From contig NZ_JAGMUK010000028.1 of the NCBI RefSeq assembly GCF_019049245.1, positions 1 through 64,000 on the forward strand: 64,000 nucleotides of DNA. Direction: 5' to 3'. A program made the translations under genes and the position numbers. Of this stretch, positions 26,176 to 37,539 are shown one piece after another (position 1 is the stretch's first letter; each line of letters begins with the position of its first letter). The notes beneath the pieces are model-generated. The model was not told the DNA's origin, did not search any database, and saw nothing but the letters and a program-made list of their open reading frames with translations. Source of the stretch: Streptomyces sp. AC555_RSS877 (GTDB lineage Bacteria; Actinomycetota; Actinomycetes; Streptomycetales; Streptomycetaceae).

Positions 26176-27984
26176 ATGACCGCGCCCACGCTCCCCGGCG
26201 AACGCCCCGCCGTCCGCACCGTCGCACCGGCCCTGCTGCTCACCGCCGTCCTGTCCGCCCTCGCGGTCGCCGGCGCGGTCGCGGGGGCGCCCTCGTCCGT
26301 GCGCACCCCGCTGGCCTGGGGCGCGAGCGCTGTCGCCCTGTTGCTGTGCGCGGCCGTCACCCTGGCCTCCCACGGCTTTCAGACGGCCCGGCTCACCCGC
26401 CGCCGGCTGGAGGCCGTCACCCTGGACGCCGGACGACTGCTCCAGGAACGGGCGCGAATAGCCGAGGAGTCCCGCCGGGAACACGACCGCCTGACCGGCG
26501 ACCTGGCCCGGGAACGCGCCCGGCTGAGGGCCGAGCTCGACCGGGAACGCACCCGGTTCACCGAGTCCTTCGCCCAGGAACGTATCCAGCTCACCGAGTC
26601 CTTCGCCCAGGAACGCGCACGCCTCACCGTGTCCTTCGCCGACGAGCGCATCCAGCTCGCCGAGGAGCGCGACCGCCTCGCCGACGAGAACTCCCGGCTC
26701 AGCGAACAGTTCCGCCGGGCCACCAGCGAGCGCGCCGCCGCGATCTCCGCCACCGCCAACGCGGCCGGCCGGATGCAGGCCATCGCCACCGGCATGCTCG
26801 CCGACCTGCGGGCGATGGAGGAACGGCACAGCGACGAGGACGTCCTCGCCGACCTGCTGCACCTCGACCACCGCACCGCGCAGGCGGGCCGGCTGGCCGA
26901 CTCGGTCGCGGTCCTCACCGGCGCCCGCTCCGGCCGCCGCTGGGCGCGCCCCATCGTCATGGAGTCGATCCTGCGGGGCGCGATGGGCCGCATCAGCGGC
27001 TATCAGCGGGTGCGCGTCCACTCGGCCAGTGAGGCCGCCGTCGCCGGCCACGCCGCCGAGGGCGCGATGCACGCGCTCGCCGAACTCCTCGACAACGCCG
27101 CCAACTTCTCGCCGCCGACCGCCGAGGTCCATGTGTACGTGGAGGAGGTACCGGCCGGCGTGATCGTGTCCGTGGAGGACAGCGGACTCGTCATGGGCGA
27201 GGTGCAGCTGCGCCGGGCCGAGGAGGCCGTCTCCGGCGAGTCCCCCGGGCTCGGCGGTCTCACCGGCACCCGGCTCGGCCTCTCCGTGGTCGGCCGGCTG
27301 GCCCGCAAGTACGGCCTGAAGGTCTCCTTCCGGCCCTCCGCGCGCGGCGGCACGGGCGTCCTGTTGCTCATCCCGCAGGACATCCTCACCAGCCCGGCCG
27401 CAGCCGAGCCGCCCGCCGCACCGCCGAGTCCGCCCGCCGCACCGCCGCCACGCCCCCGCGCGACCCCCGCCCCGGCCGACTCCACCACCGGCCCGAGCCC
27501 CGATCCCGTAACAGGCCCCGATCCCGTACCGCTGTCGCCGTACGACTCCACGGACCCCGATCCCGTACCCCCGTACGACTCCACGGACCGCGATCCCCTG
27601 CCGGTCCACGAGTCCGCGGACAGCGCGGTGGCGGACGAGTGGCCCGCGGGCCTGCCCAAGCGCCGCCGTGGCCTGACCCTGGCCGAGGCCGAGCGACGGC
27701 TCGGCGCGGGCCGTACCACCGAGCCGCGGCCCGCGCCCGCCGCCGACGACGCCACGACCCGGGCGAACCGCTTCAACAGCTTCCGTCAGGCCGTACGGGC
27801 CTCCGGAAACGACCAGGCCGCCCCCGGCCCGGCCGCCCCGGACCAGGCCGCCGCCCTCCAACCCCCCGCCGCCCCGCACCAGGACGGCGGCCCAGGTGAC
27901 TCCACCGTCGCCGCACCGGCCGAGGCGACCCCCGCCACCCCGTCACACCAGCACGCGCACCCGGAAGGCGACCCCACCTCATGA
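26176..27984 (+). CDS. cvnA: Conservon sensor-like histidine kinase (CvnA)
   Basis: A 602-residue membrane sensor of the conservon system. Two N-terminal hydrophobic segments (about residues 17-40 and 45-65) are followed by a long coiled coil containing three 10-residue repeats TESFAQERxx starting at residues 129, 139 and 149. The HATPase_c domain shows the N box HALAELLDNAANFSPP and later GLSVVGRLARKYGLKVSFRPSARGGTGVLLLIP. No clear phosphoacceptor histidine H box is seen, as usual for CvnA. The C-terminal 200 residues are Pro/Ala-rich with repeated YDSTDPDPVP-like units. Its stop overlaps cvnB by ATGA. Confidence 0.92.
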   Translation: MTAPTLPGERPAVRTVAPALLLTAVLSALAVAGAVAGAPSSVRTPLAWGASAVALLLCAAVTLASHGFQTARLTRRRLEAVTLDAGRLLQERARIAEESRREHDRLTGDLARERARLRAELDRERTRFTESFAQERIQLTESFAQERARLTVSFADERIQLAEERDRLADENSRLSEQFRRATSERAAAISATANAAGRMQAIATGMLADLRAMEERHSDEDVLADLLHLDHRTAQAGRLADSVAVLTGARSGRRWARPIVMESILRGAMGRISGYQRVRVHSASEAAVAGHAAEGAMHALAELLDNAANFSPPTAEVHVYVEEVPAGVIVSVEDSGLVMGEVQLRRAEEAVSGESPGLGGLTGTRLGLSVVGRLARKYGLKVSFRPSARGGTGVLLLIPQDILTSPAAAEPPAAPPSPPAAPPPRPRATPAPADSTTGPSPDPVTGPDPVPLSPYDSTDPDPVPPYDSTDRDPLPVHESADSAVADEWPAGLPKRRRGLTLAEAERRLGAGRTTEPRPAPAADDATTRANRFNSFRQAVRASGNDQAAPGPAAPDQAAALQPPAAPHQDGGPGDSTVAAPAEATPATPSHQHAHPEGDPTS

Positions 27985-28388
27985 CCGGCACGACCACCGC
28001 CGACGAGAAGCTCACCTGGCTCATCGAGGGCCTCCTGGAGCGGACCCCGGGCGCACGGCACGCCCTCGTGCTGTCCCGCGACGGCCTGAAGCTGTGCCGT
28101 ACGCCGGAGCTCACCGTCGACCAGGCCGATCAGCTCGCCGCGATCGCCGCGGGCATCCAGTCGCTGTCCCACGGGGCGTCCGTCGAGTTCGGCGACGGCA
28201 GCGGGGGCGTGCGGTCGGCGATGACGGAGTTCTACGGAGGCGTCCTGTTCATCGTCGAGGCCGGCCAGGGCGCGCACCTCGCCGTGGTCACCACCGAGGA
28301 CGCGGACGTCGGGCTCGTCGGCCACAACATGAGCGAGCTCGTGGAGCAGCTCGGCGAGCACCTGACCGCGCAGCCGCGTACGTCATGA
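27981..28388 (+). CDS. cvnB: Roadblock/LC7-domain protein of the conservon (CvnB)
   Basis: A 135-residue MglB-like roadblock/LC7 protein, expected to regulate the partner GTPase. The fold is recognisable: LTWLIEGLLERTPGARHALVLSRDGLKLCRTPEL, DQLAAIAAGIQSLSHGA and MTEFYGGVLFIVEAGQGAHLAVVTTEDADVGLVGHNM. Start and stop both overlap neighbours by ATGA, so the conservon proteins are translationally coupled and probably made in fixed ratio. Confidence 0.93.
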   Translation: MTGTTTADEKLTWLIEGLLERTPGARHALVLSRDGLKLCRTPELTVDQADQLAAIAAGIQSLSHGASVEFGDGSGGVRSAMTEFYGGVLFIVEAGQGAHLAVVTTEDADVGLVGHNMSELVEQLGEHLTAQPRTS

Positions 28389-28732
28389 GTCGGCCCGGCA
28401 GGGACGACGCCCCGGACCGTCTCTACACCCTCACCCAAGGGCGCACCCGGTCCGGTTCCGACAGCCCGTTCGACCTGGTGACCCTCGTCGTCGCCGAGAG
28501 CGACCCCAGGCCCGGCATGCAGTCGGAGCACGTGGCGATCCTCAGGATGGCCGAACGCCCCACTGCGGTCGTCGAGGTCGCAGCCGAGCTGCGGCTGCCG
28601 GTGAGCATCACCAAGGTCCTGCTCTCCGACCTTCTCGCGGCGGGCCGCGTCAGCGCCCGCCACCCGTACACGGCAGCCGTACCCGAACCCGACCTCCTGG
28701 AACAGGTGCTCGTTGGACTCCGCAATCTCTGA
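28385..28732 (+). CDS. cvnC: DUF742 protein of the conservon (CvnC)
   Basis: A 115-residue DUF742 protein, the third conserved conservon component. The conserved text is RLYTLTQGRTRSGSDSPFDLVTLVV ... EHVAILRMAERPTAVVEVAAELRLPVSITKVLLSDLLAAGRV, which resembles a winged-helix fold. The ATG at 28385 overlaps the cvnB stop. In cognate systems CvnA-D form a membrane-associated complex reminiscent of a eukaryotic G-protein-coupled module (established for Cvn9 of S. coelicolor). Confidence 0.92.
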   Translation: MSRPGRDDAPDRLYTLTQGRTRSGSDSPFDLVTLVVAESDPRPGMQSEHVAILRMAERPTAVVEVAAELRLPVSITKVLLSDLLAAGRVSARHPYTAAVPEPDLLEQVLVGLRNL

Positions 28733-29375
28733 CGCGCGCACCCCGTTGGGTGCCTCCGCCGACAACGGCCTGAAGATCGTGGTCGTGGGCGGCTTCGGCG
28801 TCGGCAAGACGACCCTGGTCCGCTCGGTGAGCGAGATACGTCCCCTCAACACGGAGGAGACGATGACCCGGGCGGGCGAAACGGTCGACGACATCAGCGA
28901 GGTGAGCGGCAAGACCGCGACCACCGTCGCCTTCGACTTCGGCCGCATCACGCTCGACGCCCGCAACGTGCTGTATCTGTTCGGCGCGCCCGGCCAGGAA
29001 CGGTTCTGGTTCCTGTGGGACCGCCTGTTCTCCGGCACGCTCGGCGCGGTCGTCCTCGTCGACACCCGCCGTATCGACGACTCCTGGTACGCCATCGACC
29101 GCCTGGAACACCACGGCACGCCGTTCATCGTGGCCTGCAACGACTTCGGCGGTCCCGCCTTCGCCGCGGCCGACGTCCGCGAGGCCCTCGACCTCGACCC
29201 GCACGTGCCACTGATCGACTGCGACGCCCGTTCCCGCGCGTCCGGCAAGCAGGTTCTCATCACGCTGGTCCAGCACATCAAGGACCAGTACGCCGGCCGA
29301 GACCGGTACCCCGGCCAGGACCGGTACGCCGACCAGGCCGCCCAAGCCGCTTTGCCCCGACAGGAGTTCGTGTGA
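28713..29375 (+). CDS. cvnD: Small GTPase of the conservon (CvnD)
   Basis: A 220-residue Ras-like GTPase. The P loop GGFGVGKT, a DFGRITL stretch, the switch-II-like GAPGQERFWFLWD and CNDFGG in place of NKxD are visible. The start is TTG at 28713, with AGGTG upstream, overlapping cvnC by 20 bases. The C-terminus beyond residue 190 is an unusual hydrophilic tail with repeated DRY triplets (GRDRYPGQDRYADQ). Its stop overlaps the P450 start by GTGA, linking GTPase and P450 expression. Confidence 0.92.
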   Translation: MDSAISDARTPLGASADNGLKIVVVGGFGVGKTTLVRSVSEIRPLNTEETMTRAGETVDDISEVSGKTATTVAFDFGRITLDARNVLYLFGAPGQERFWFLWDRLFSGTLGAVVLVDTRRIDDSWYAIDRLEHHGTPFIVACNDFGGPAFAAADVREALDLDPHVPLIDCDARSRASGKQVLITLVQHIKDQYAGRDRYPGQDRYADQAAQAALPRQEFV

Positions 29376-30580
29376 CCACCGAAGCCGTCCCGCTCAGCGG
29401 CCCCCGGTTCCAGACCGAACCCGCCCGTCTGTACCGGGAGATGCGACGCGAGCACGGCCCCGTGACGCCGGTGCTGCTCGACGGCGACGTGCCCGCCTGG
29501 CTGGTGCTCGGCTACCGCGAGCTGCACCAGGTCACCGGTGACCCGGTCCTGTTCAGCCGGGACTCGGACCTGTGGAACCAGTGGGACACCATCCCCGACG
29601 ACTGGCCGCTGCTGCCGATGATCGGCCGCAAGCAGCCGTCGATCCTCTACACCGTCGGCGAACGCCATCGCGAGCGCGCCGCCATGATCAGCAACGCGCT
29701 GCAGGAGGTGGACGCCTCCGAACTGCGCGGCCACGCCGAGCGGTTCGCCGACGAACTGATCGACGCGGTGTGCGCCAAGGGCGAGTCGGACCTCATCGCG
29801 AACTACGCGATGCTGCTGCCGGTGCGGGTCCTCGCCCGCCTCTTCGGCTTCTCCGACGAGCAGGGTCCGGGCCTGGTCACCGCCCTCAACGACATGATCG
29901 ACGGCCGGGACAGGGCGATCGCGGGCCAGACCCATGTGATCAGCTCCATGGCCGGACTGCTGGCCGACCGGAGGGCGAACCCCGCCGAGGACGTCGTGTC
30001 CCGGATGCTCGCCGACACCTCCGGCTTCACCGACGAGGAGATCGGCCAGGACGTCGTGGTGATGCTGGCGGCGGGCCACCAGCCCACCGCCGACTGGATC
30101 GGCAACTCGCTGCGGCTGATGCTCACCGACGACCGTTTCGCCGCCTCCCTCTTCGGCGGCCGCAACAGCGTCGCCGAGGCCATGAACGAGGTGCTGTGGG
30201 AGGACACCCCCTCGCAGAACATCGCCGGCCGCTGGGCATCCCGCGACACCCACCTCGGCGGGCGCCGCATCCGCGCCGGCGACCTGCTGCTGCTCGGCCT
30301 CCAGGGCGCCAACTCCGACCCGCAGGTACGCACCGACGGGTCCGCGCTCACCGGCGGCAACAACGCGCACTTCTCCTTCGGGCACGGTGAGCACCGCTGC
30401 CCGTTCCCGGCGCAGGAGATCGCCGAGGTCATCGCGCGGACAGCCATCGAGGTCGTACTGGACCGGCTGCCCGACATCGACCTGGCGGTGCCCGCCGAGT
30501 CCCTCACGCGCCGGCCCTCGCCCTGGCTCAGGGGACTGACCGAGCTGCCGGTCCGGTTCACGCCGGTGCCCGCGCTCTGA
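29372..30580 (+). CDS. CYP157-like cytochrome P450 lacking the ExxR motif
   Basis: A 402-residue P450. The heme-thiolate loop FSFGHGEHRCPFPAQ carries Cys343. The I helix reads MLAAGHQPTADWIG, with the usual acid/Thr pair altered. At the K helix, where nearly all P450s have ExxR, it reads E273-V-L-W276, so the arginine is lost. This is the hallmark of the CYP157 family found in Streptomyces conservons. GTG at 29372 overlaps cvnD. Such proteins may bind heme but their catalysis is unproven; a sensory or partner role with the CYP154-like protein next door is conceivable (inference). Confidence 0.9.
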   Translation: MTTEAVPLSGPRFQTEPARLYREMRREHGPVTPVLLDGDVPAWLVLGYRELHQVTGDPVLFSRDSDLWNQWDTIPDDWPLLPMIGRKQPSILYTVGERHRERAAMISNALQEVDASELRGHAERFADELIDAVCAKGESDLIANYAMLLPVRVLARLFGFSDEQGPGLVTALNDMIDGRDRAIAGQTHVISSMAGLLADRRANPAEDVVSRMLADTSGFTDEEIGQDVVVMLAAGHQPTADWIGNSLRLMLTDDRFAASLFGGRNSVAEAMNEVLWEDTPSQNIAGRWASRDTHLGGRRIRAGDLLLLGLQGANSDPQVRTDGSALTGGNNAHFSFGHGEHRCPFPAQEIAEVIARTAIEVVLDRLPDIDLAVPAESLTRRPSPWLRGLTELPVRFTPVPAL

Positions 30581-30650
30581 CCTTCGCCGGCGCCTGCTCG
30601 CCGACACAGGAACGACGTAACACCCCGACCCCGCCCTGGAGGCACTCCGT

Positions 30651-31889
30651 ATGACGACCGGCATCGAAGAGACCCGTATCGCCCTCGACGCCTTAGTCAC
30701 CGACCTGGAGGGCGAGAGCGCCAGGCTGCGCGAGGCGGGCCCGCTGGCCGCCGTCGAACTGCCGGGCGGTGTCCCCGTCTGGGCCGTCACCCACCACGCC
30801 GAGGCCAAGGCACTGCTCACCGACCCCAGGCTGGTCAAGGACATCAATGTCTGGGGCGCCTGGCAGCGCGGCGAGATCCCCGCGGACTGGCCCTTGATCG
30901 GCCTCGCCAACCCGGGCCGTTCCATGCTCACCGTGGACGGCGCCGACCACCGTCGGATGCGCACGCTCGTCGCGCAGGCGCTCACCCCGCGCCGGGTGGA
31001 GCGGATGCGGGAACGGATCACCGAGCTCACGGAGGGACTGCTCGACGATCTCCCTGGTGACGTCACCCTCTCGGGTGGCGTCGTCGATCTGAAGGCGGCC
31101 TTCGCGTACCCGCTGCCCATGTACGTCATCGCCGACCTGATGGGCATCGAGGAGTCGAAGCTGCCCCGGCTCAAGGAGCTGTTCGAGAAGTTCTTCTCGA
31201 CGCAGACCCCGCCCGCCGAGGTCGTCGCCACGCTCACCGAGCTGGCGGGCATCATGGCGCAGACGCTCGCCGCCAAGCGCGCGGAGCCCGGCGACGACCT
31301 GACGTCCGCCCTGATCCTGGCCTCCGAGAACGGCGACCACCTCACCGACCAGGAGATCGTCTCCACGCTCCAGCTGATGGTCGCGGCGGGACACGAGACG
31401 ACGATCTCACTGATCGTCAACGCGGTGGTCAACCTCTCCACCCACCCCGACCAGCGTGCCCTGGTCCTTTCGGGCGCGGTCGACTGGTCGGCGGTGGTCG
31501 AGGAGACCCTGCGCCACTCCACCCCCACCTCACACGTCCTGATCCGCTTCGCCACCGAGGACGTCCCGGTCGGCGACCGGGTGATCCCCGCGGGTGACGC
31601 GCTGATCGTCTCGTACGGCGCGATAGGCCGCGACGAGCAGGCGCACGGCCCGACGGCGGGCGACTTCGACATCACCCGGGAGACGAGGAGCCGCCACATC
31701 TCCTTCGGGCACGGCCCGCACGTCTGCCCGGGCGCGGCCCTGTCCCGCCTGGAGGCCTCGGTGGCGCTGCCCGCTCTGTACGAGCGCTTCCCGGGGCTGG
31801 ACCTGGCGGTCCCGGCGAGCGAGCTGCGCAACAAGCCGGTGGTGACCCAGAACGACCTCTTCGAACTGCCGGTTCGGCTGACCCCCTAG
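30651..31889 (+). CDS. CYP154-like cytochrome P450 with a TTA codon
   Basis: A 412-residue canonical P450: I helix MVAAGHETTISLIVNAV, K-helix E285-T-L-R288, and heme loop ISFGHGPHVCPGAALSRLE with Cys359. It pairs with the upstream CYP157-like gene, the common CYP157/CYP154 arrangement of conservons. GGAGG precedes the ATG. Codon 15 is TTA (30693-30695), which makes expression dependent on bldA tRNA, unlike its partner. CYP154 enzymes oxidise steroids and macrolides in vitro; the natural substrate is unknown. Confidence 0.92.
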   Translation: MTTGIEETRIALDALVTDLEGESARLREAGPLAAVELPGGVPVWAVTHHAEAKALLTDPRLVKDINVWGAWQRGEIPADWPLIGLANPGRSMLTVDGADHRRMRTLVAQALTPRRVERMRERITELTEGLLDDLPGDVTLSGGVVDLKAAFAYPLPMYVIADLMGIEESKLPRLKELFEKFFSTQTPPAEVVATLTELAGIMAQTLAAKRAEPGDDLTSALILASENGDHLTDQEIVSTLQLMVAAGHETTISLIVNAVVNLSTHPDQRALVLSGAVDWSAVVEETLRHSTPTSHVLIRFATEDVPVGDRVIPAGDALIVSYGAIGRDEQAHGPTAGDFDITRETRSRHISFGHGPHVCPGAALSRLEASVALPALYERFPGLDLAVPASELRNKPVVTQNDLFELPVRLTP

Positions 31890-33113
<1,224 letters not shown>

Positions 33114-33130
33114 TCGTTTCGAGCGGTACG

Positions 33131-33172
33131 ACGAGGAAGGGCGCCCGGTGATCACCGGGCGCCCTTCCTCGT
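33131..33172. terminator. 42-bp perfect palindrome terminator between serC and the cellulase gene
   Basis: The two halves, 33131-33151 and 33152-33172, are exact complements around ggtgatcacc. It lies 18 bp past serC and 16 bp past the convergent cellulase stop, so it serves both. Confidence 0.88.
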
Positions 33173-33187
33173 GCCTCACGCGGTGGT

Positions 33188-34798
<1,611 letters not shown>

Positions 34799-34847
34799 TC
34801 ACCCATGAACACGTCAAGACAGCCGACGTCCCCTTGTGCGCCGGCCG

Positions 34848-35669
34848 TCACCGGCTCAGCTTCTGGAACCTCCGTACCGCGAGCGGCAGGAAGATCGCCG
34901 TGAGCACCACGGGCCACACCCCGGCCATCAGCAGCGCGTGCTGCTCGACCCAGGAGTCCCCGGTCCCGACCGGCGTTCCGAACAGCTCGCGGCTGGCCGC
35001 GGCCGTGGAGGAGATCGGGTTCCAGGCGGCCACATGGCCCAGCCAGTCGGGCATGAGCTGGGGCGCGACGAAGATGCTGGAGATCATGGTGAGCGGGAAG
35101 GCGACCGCGAACAGCCCGCCCGCCGCCTCCGGGTTGGGGACCAGAAGGCCCAGCCACACGCCGATCCAGATCAGCGCGAACCGCAGCCACAGCAGCAGTC
35201 CGAAGGCGGCGAGGAAGCCCCAGCCGCCGTCCGGACGCCAGCCCATGGCGAACGCGGTGGCCATCATGATCCCCAACTCCGCGCAGGCGACCAGCAGATC
35301 GGTCACCCCGCGGCCGGCGACCACGGCGGACGAGGCCATCGGCATGGAGCGGAAGCGGTCGATGACGCCCTTGGTGGAGTCGTAGACGACGACGGTGGCG
35401 GTGTTGATGAAGCCGAACGCCATCGTCATCACGAACATGCCGGGCATCAGGAAGTCCTGGTAGTCCCCGCCGCCGGGCACCTGCATGGCGCTGCCGAACA
35501 CATAGCCGTACAGAAGGACGGACAGGATGGGGAAGCCCAGCTGCCAGGCGATGTTGATCGGCTGGCGCTGGTAGTGGGTCAGTCCACGGCGGACGATGTT
35601 CCAGCAGTCGGCGAGGGCCCAGTACACGCGGCCGCGGGCGTCCTGGCCGGTCAGGTCGACGGCGCTCAT
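34848..35669 (-). CDS. ABC-2 type exporter permease
   Basis: A 273-residue membrane protein with six hydrophobic segments. It has the DrrB/ABC-2 pattern: [67 protein letters not shown], and the late [30 protein letters not shown]. Its ATG overlaps the ATPase stop by four bases. With the ATPase it forms a half-size drug or lipid exporter controlled by the adjacent TetR. Confidence 0.93.
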   Translation of the reverse strand: MSAVDLTGQDARGRVYWALADCWNIVRRGLTHYQRQPINIAWQLGFPILSVLLYGYVFGSAMQVPGGGDYQDFLMPGMFVMTMAFGFINTATVVVYDSTKGVIDRFRSMPMASSAVVAGRGVTDLLVACAELGIMMATAFAMGWRPDGGWGFLAAFGLLLWLRFALIWIGVWLGLLVPNPEAAGGLFAVAFPLTMISSIFVAPQLMPDWLGHVAAWNPISSTAAASRELFGTPVGTGDSWVEQHALLMAGVWPVVLTAIFLPLAVRRFQKLSR

Positions 35670-36643
35670 GCGACGGCCCTCTTCTCGGTCTGTTCGGTCG
35701 TCTCGGTCCGGTGTCCGGTCAGGCGCAGGAACACGTCGTCGAGGCTCGGCCTGCGCAGCCCGATGTCCTCGACCCGCACACCCTCGTCCTGCAGGGTCCG
35801 CGCCACCTCCGTCAGCGCCGACACCCGGTCGGTCACCGGGGCGTGCACCCGCAACTCGGTCTCGTCCGCCTCGGGTTCGCCGTCGCAGACGCGGGCGACG
35901 ACCTTCACCACCCTCGGGATCTCCGACCGCTCGGCGACCACGACCTCGATACGGTCGCCGCCGATGCGGTTCTTCAGCCCGTCCGGGGTGTCGTCGGCGA
36001 TGGCCCGGCCGTGGTCGATGACGGTGACGCGGGAGGCCAGCTTGTCGGCCTCCTCCAGGTACTGCGTGGTCAGCAGCACGGTGGTGCCGCTCGCCACCAA
36101 CGCCCGGACGGAGTCCCAGACCTCACCGCGGCTGCGCGGGTCGAGGCCGGTCGTCGGCTCGTCGAGGAACAGGACGGCCGGGGCGAGGATCATCGACGCG
36201 GCGAGGTCGAGGCGGCGCCGCATGCCACCGCTGTAGCCGCCGACGCCCTTGTCGCCTGCGTCGGTGAGGTCGAACTGCTCCAGCAGCTCCACGGCCCGCA
36301 GCTTGGCGCGCCTGCCGCCCAGGTGGAACAGGCGGCCGAACATCTCCAGGTTCTGGCGTCCGGTCAGTACCTCGTCGACTGCCGCGTACTGCCCGGTGAG
36401 GCCGATGCGGGCGCGCACCTCGCGCGGCTGCCGGGCGACGTCGAGGCCGGCCACCGTCGCGTGTCCGCCGTCCAGCCGGACGAGCGTGGACAGGATGCGG
36501 ACCGCGGTCGTCTTGCCCGCGCCGTTCGGCCCCAGCAGGCCGTGCACGGTGCCCTCGCGGACGGCCAGGTCGAAGCCGTCGAGGGCGCGCTTGTCGCCGT
36601 AGTGCTTCTCCAGGGCCTGTGCCTGTACGGCGTAACCCTCCAT
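35666..36643 (-). CDS. DrrA-like ABC exporter ATPase
   Basis: A 325-residue ATPase. Walker [11 protein letters not shown] loop [13 protein letters not shown], signature [12 protein letters not shown], Walker [13 protein letters not shown] and H-loop [11 protein letters not shown] are intact. A C-terminal domain (about 230-325, ending [15 protein letters not shown]) is typical of daunorubicin-resistance DrrA proteins. AAGGAGGG precedes the ATG. It is divergent from the TetR gene with two operator copies in the 86-bp gap. Confidence 0.94.
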   Translation of the reverse strand: MEGYAVQAQALEKHYGDKRALDGFDLAVREGTVHGLLGPNGAGKTTAVRILSTLVRLDGGHATVAGLDVARQPREVRARIGLTGQYAAVDEVLTGRQNLEMFGRLFHLGGRRAKLRAVELLEQFDLTDAGDKGVGGYSGGMRRRLDLAASMILAPAVLFLDEPTTGLDPRSRGEVWDSVRALVASGTTVLLTTQYLEEADKLASRVTVIDHGRAIADDTPDGLKNRIGGDRIEVVVAERSEIPRVVKVVARVCDGEPEADETELRVHAPVTDRVSALTEVARTLQDEGVRVEDIGLRRPSLDDVFLRLTGHRTETTEQTEKRAVA

Positions 36644-36663
36644 GAATCCCTCCTTAGGTAACT

Positions 36664-36699
36664 GAGTACACCGTACCCGATTGCGAGTACGACGTACCC
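36664..36699. promoter_or_regulatory. Tandem TetR operators, GAGTAC-N3-GTACCC twice
   Basis: Copies at 36664-36678 and 36685-36699 are 21 bp apart (two helical turns), each with GTAC-N3-GTAC symmetry. They lie between the exporter ATPase and the TetR gene and should allow two dimers to bind one DNA face. Confidence 0.75.
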
Positions 36700-36729
36700 A
36701 GTTTTTTCGCGAGGACTTAAGCTGGCCCC

Positions 36730-37539
36730 ATGACGAGCGGCAAGGGCGGTACGGAGACCAGCGGCAGCGGCGACATCGTCCGCACCATGGAACTGCTGTG
36801 GGACACCGGCCGACGCCCCAGTCGCGGGCCCAAACCGGCCCTGACCCTGGACCGGATCGTGGAAGCCGCCGTCCGGGTCGCGGACTCCGACGGCCTGGAC
36901 GCGGTGTCCATGCGCCGGATCGCCACCGAGCTCGGCACCGGCGCCATGTCCCTGTACCGGTACGTCCCCGGCAAGGGCGAACTGCTCGACCTGATGCTGG
37001 ACCGCGTGCAGCGCCCATCGGAGAACCCCGCCGACCTCGGCGACGGCGGCTGGCGCTCGGCCCTGGAGGCCATGGGCCGCGCCACCCTCGCGCTCTACCG
37101 CCGCCACCCCTGGCTGCTCCAGGTCAACCAGTCCCGCCCGATCCTCGGCCCGAGCGCCCTGGACGGCATGGAGAAGATCCTGTCCCGGATCAAGCCGATG
37201 GGGCTGAGCGACGCCGAGCTGGTCTCGGCGGTCATCATGATCGACGGCTATGTCGTCGGCGCCGCGCGCACCCAGCTGTACCAGCGGGAGGCGGAGCGCC
37301 GGACGGGCCTGACGGACACGGAGTTCTGGCAGGCCCAGACGCCGATGCTGGAGAAGATCATGCAGTCCGGACGCTTTCCCCTGCTCGCCTCCCTCGACGA
37401 GGACGCCTGGGGCCCCGCCTTCGACCACTTCGAGTTCGGGCTGCAGCGGATCCTGGACGGGCTGGAGGTGTTCGTCGACGAGCGGGCAGCGAAGGCAGCG
37501 GGCGAGCGGGCAGCGGGCTCACGAACGGCGACGGAATAG
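36730..37539 (+). CDS. TetR-family repressor of the ABC exporter
   Basis: A 269-residue regulator with an N-terminal HTH (LTLDRIVEAAVRVADSDGLDAVSMRRIATELGTGAMSLYRYVPGKGELLDLMLD) and a TetR_C-type ligand domain (about 110-250). A preceding 35-residue extension is hydrophilic. It is divergent from the DrrAB-like pair, with tandem operators between. Its 3' end overlaps the convergent propeller gene by 21 bases. Confidence 0.93.
   Translation: MTSGKGGTETSGSGDIVRTMELLWDTGRRPSRGPKPALTLDRIVEAAVRVADSDGLDAVSMRRIATELGTGAMSLYRYVPGKGELLDLMLDRVQRPSENPADLGDGGWRSALEAMGRATLALYRRHPWLLQVNQSRPILGPSALDGMEKILSRIKPMGLSDAELVSAVIMIDGYVVGAARTQLYQREAERRTGLTDTEFWQAQTPMLEKIMQSGRFPLLASLDEDAWGPAFDHFEFGLQRILDGLEVFVDERAAKAAGERAAGSRTATE

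Noticed and set aside
28232..31834. A 1200-codon open frame on the minus strand
   Set aside because: It is antisense to the conservon and P450 genes; the composition is that of a GC-rich shadow frame, and every overlapping plus-strand gene has strong family motifs.
29372..31889. Two P450 genes as part of a secondary-metabolite cluster
   Set aside because: They are translationally tied to the conservon GTPase, and no synthase, tailoring set or resistance gene is present.
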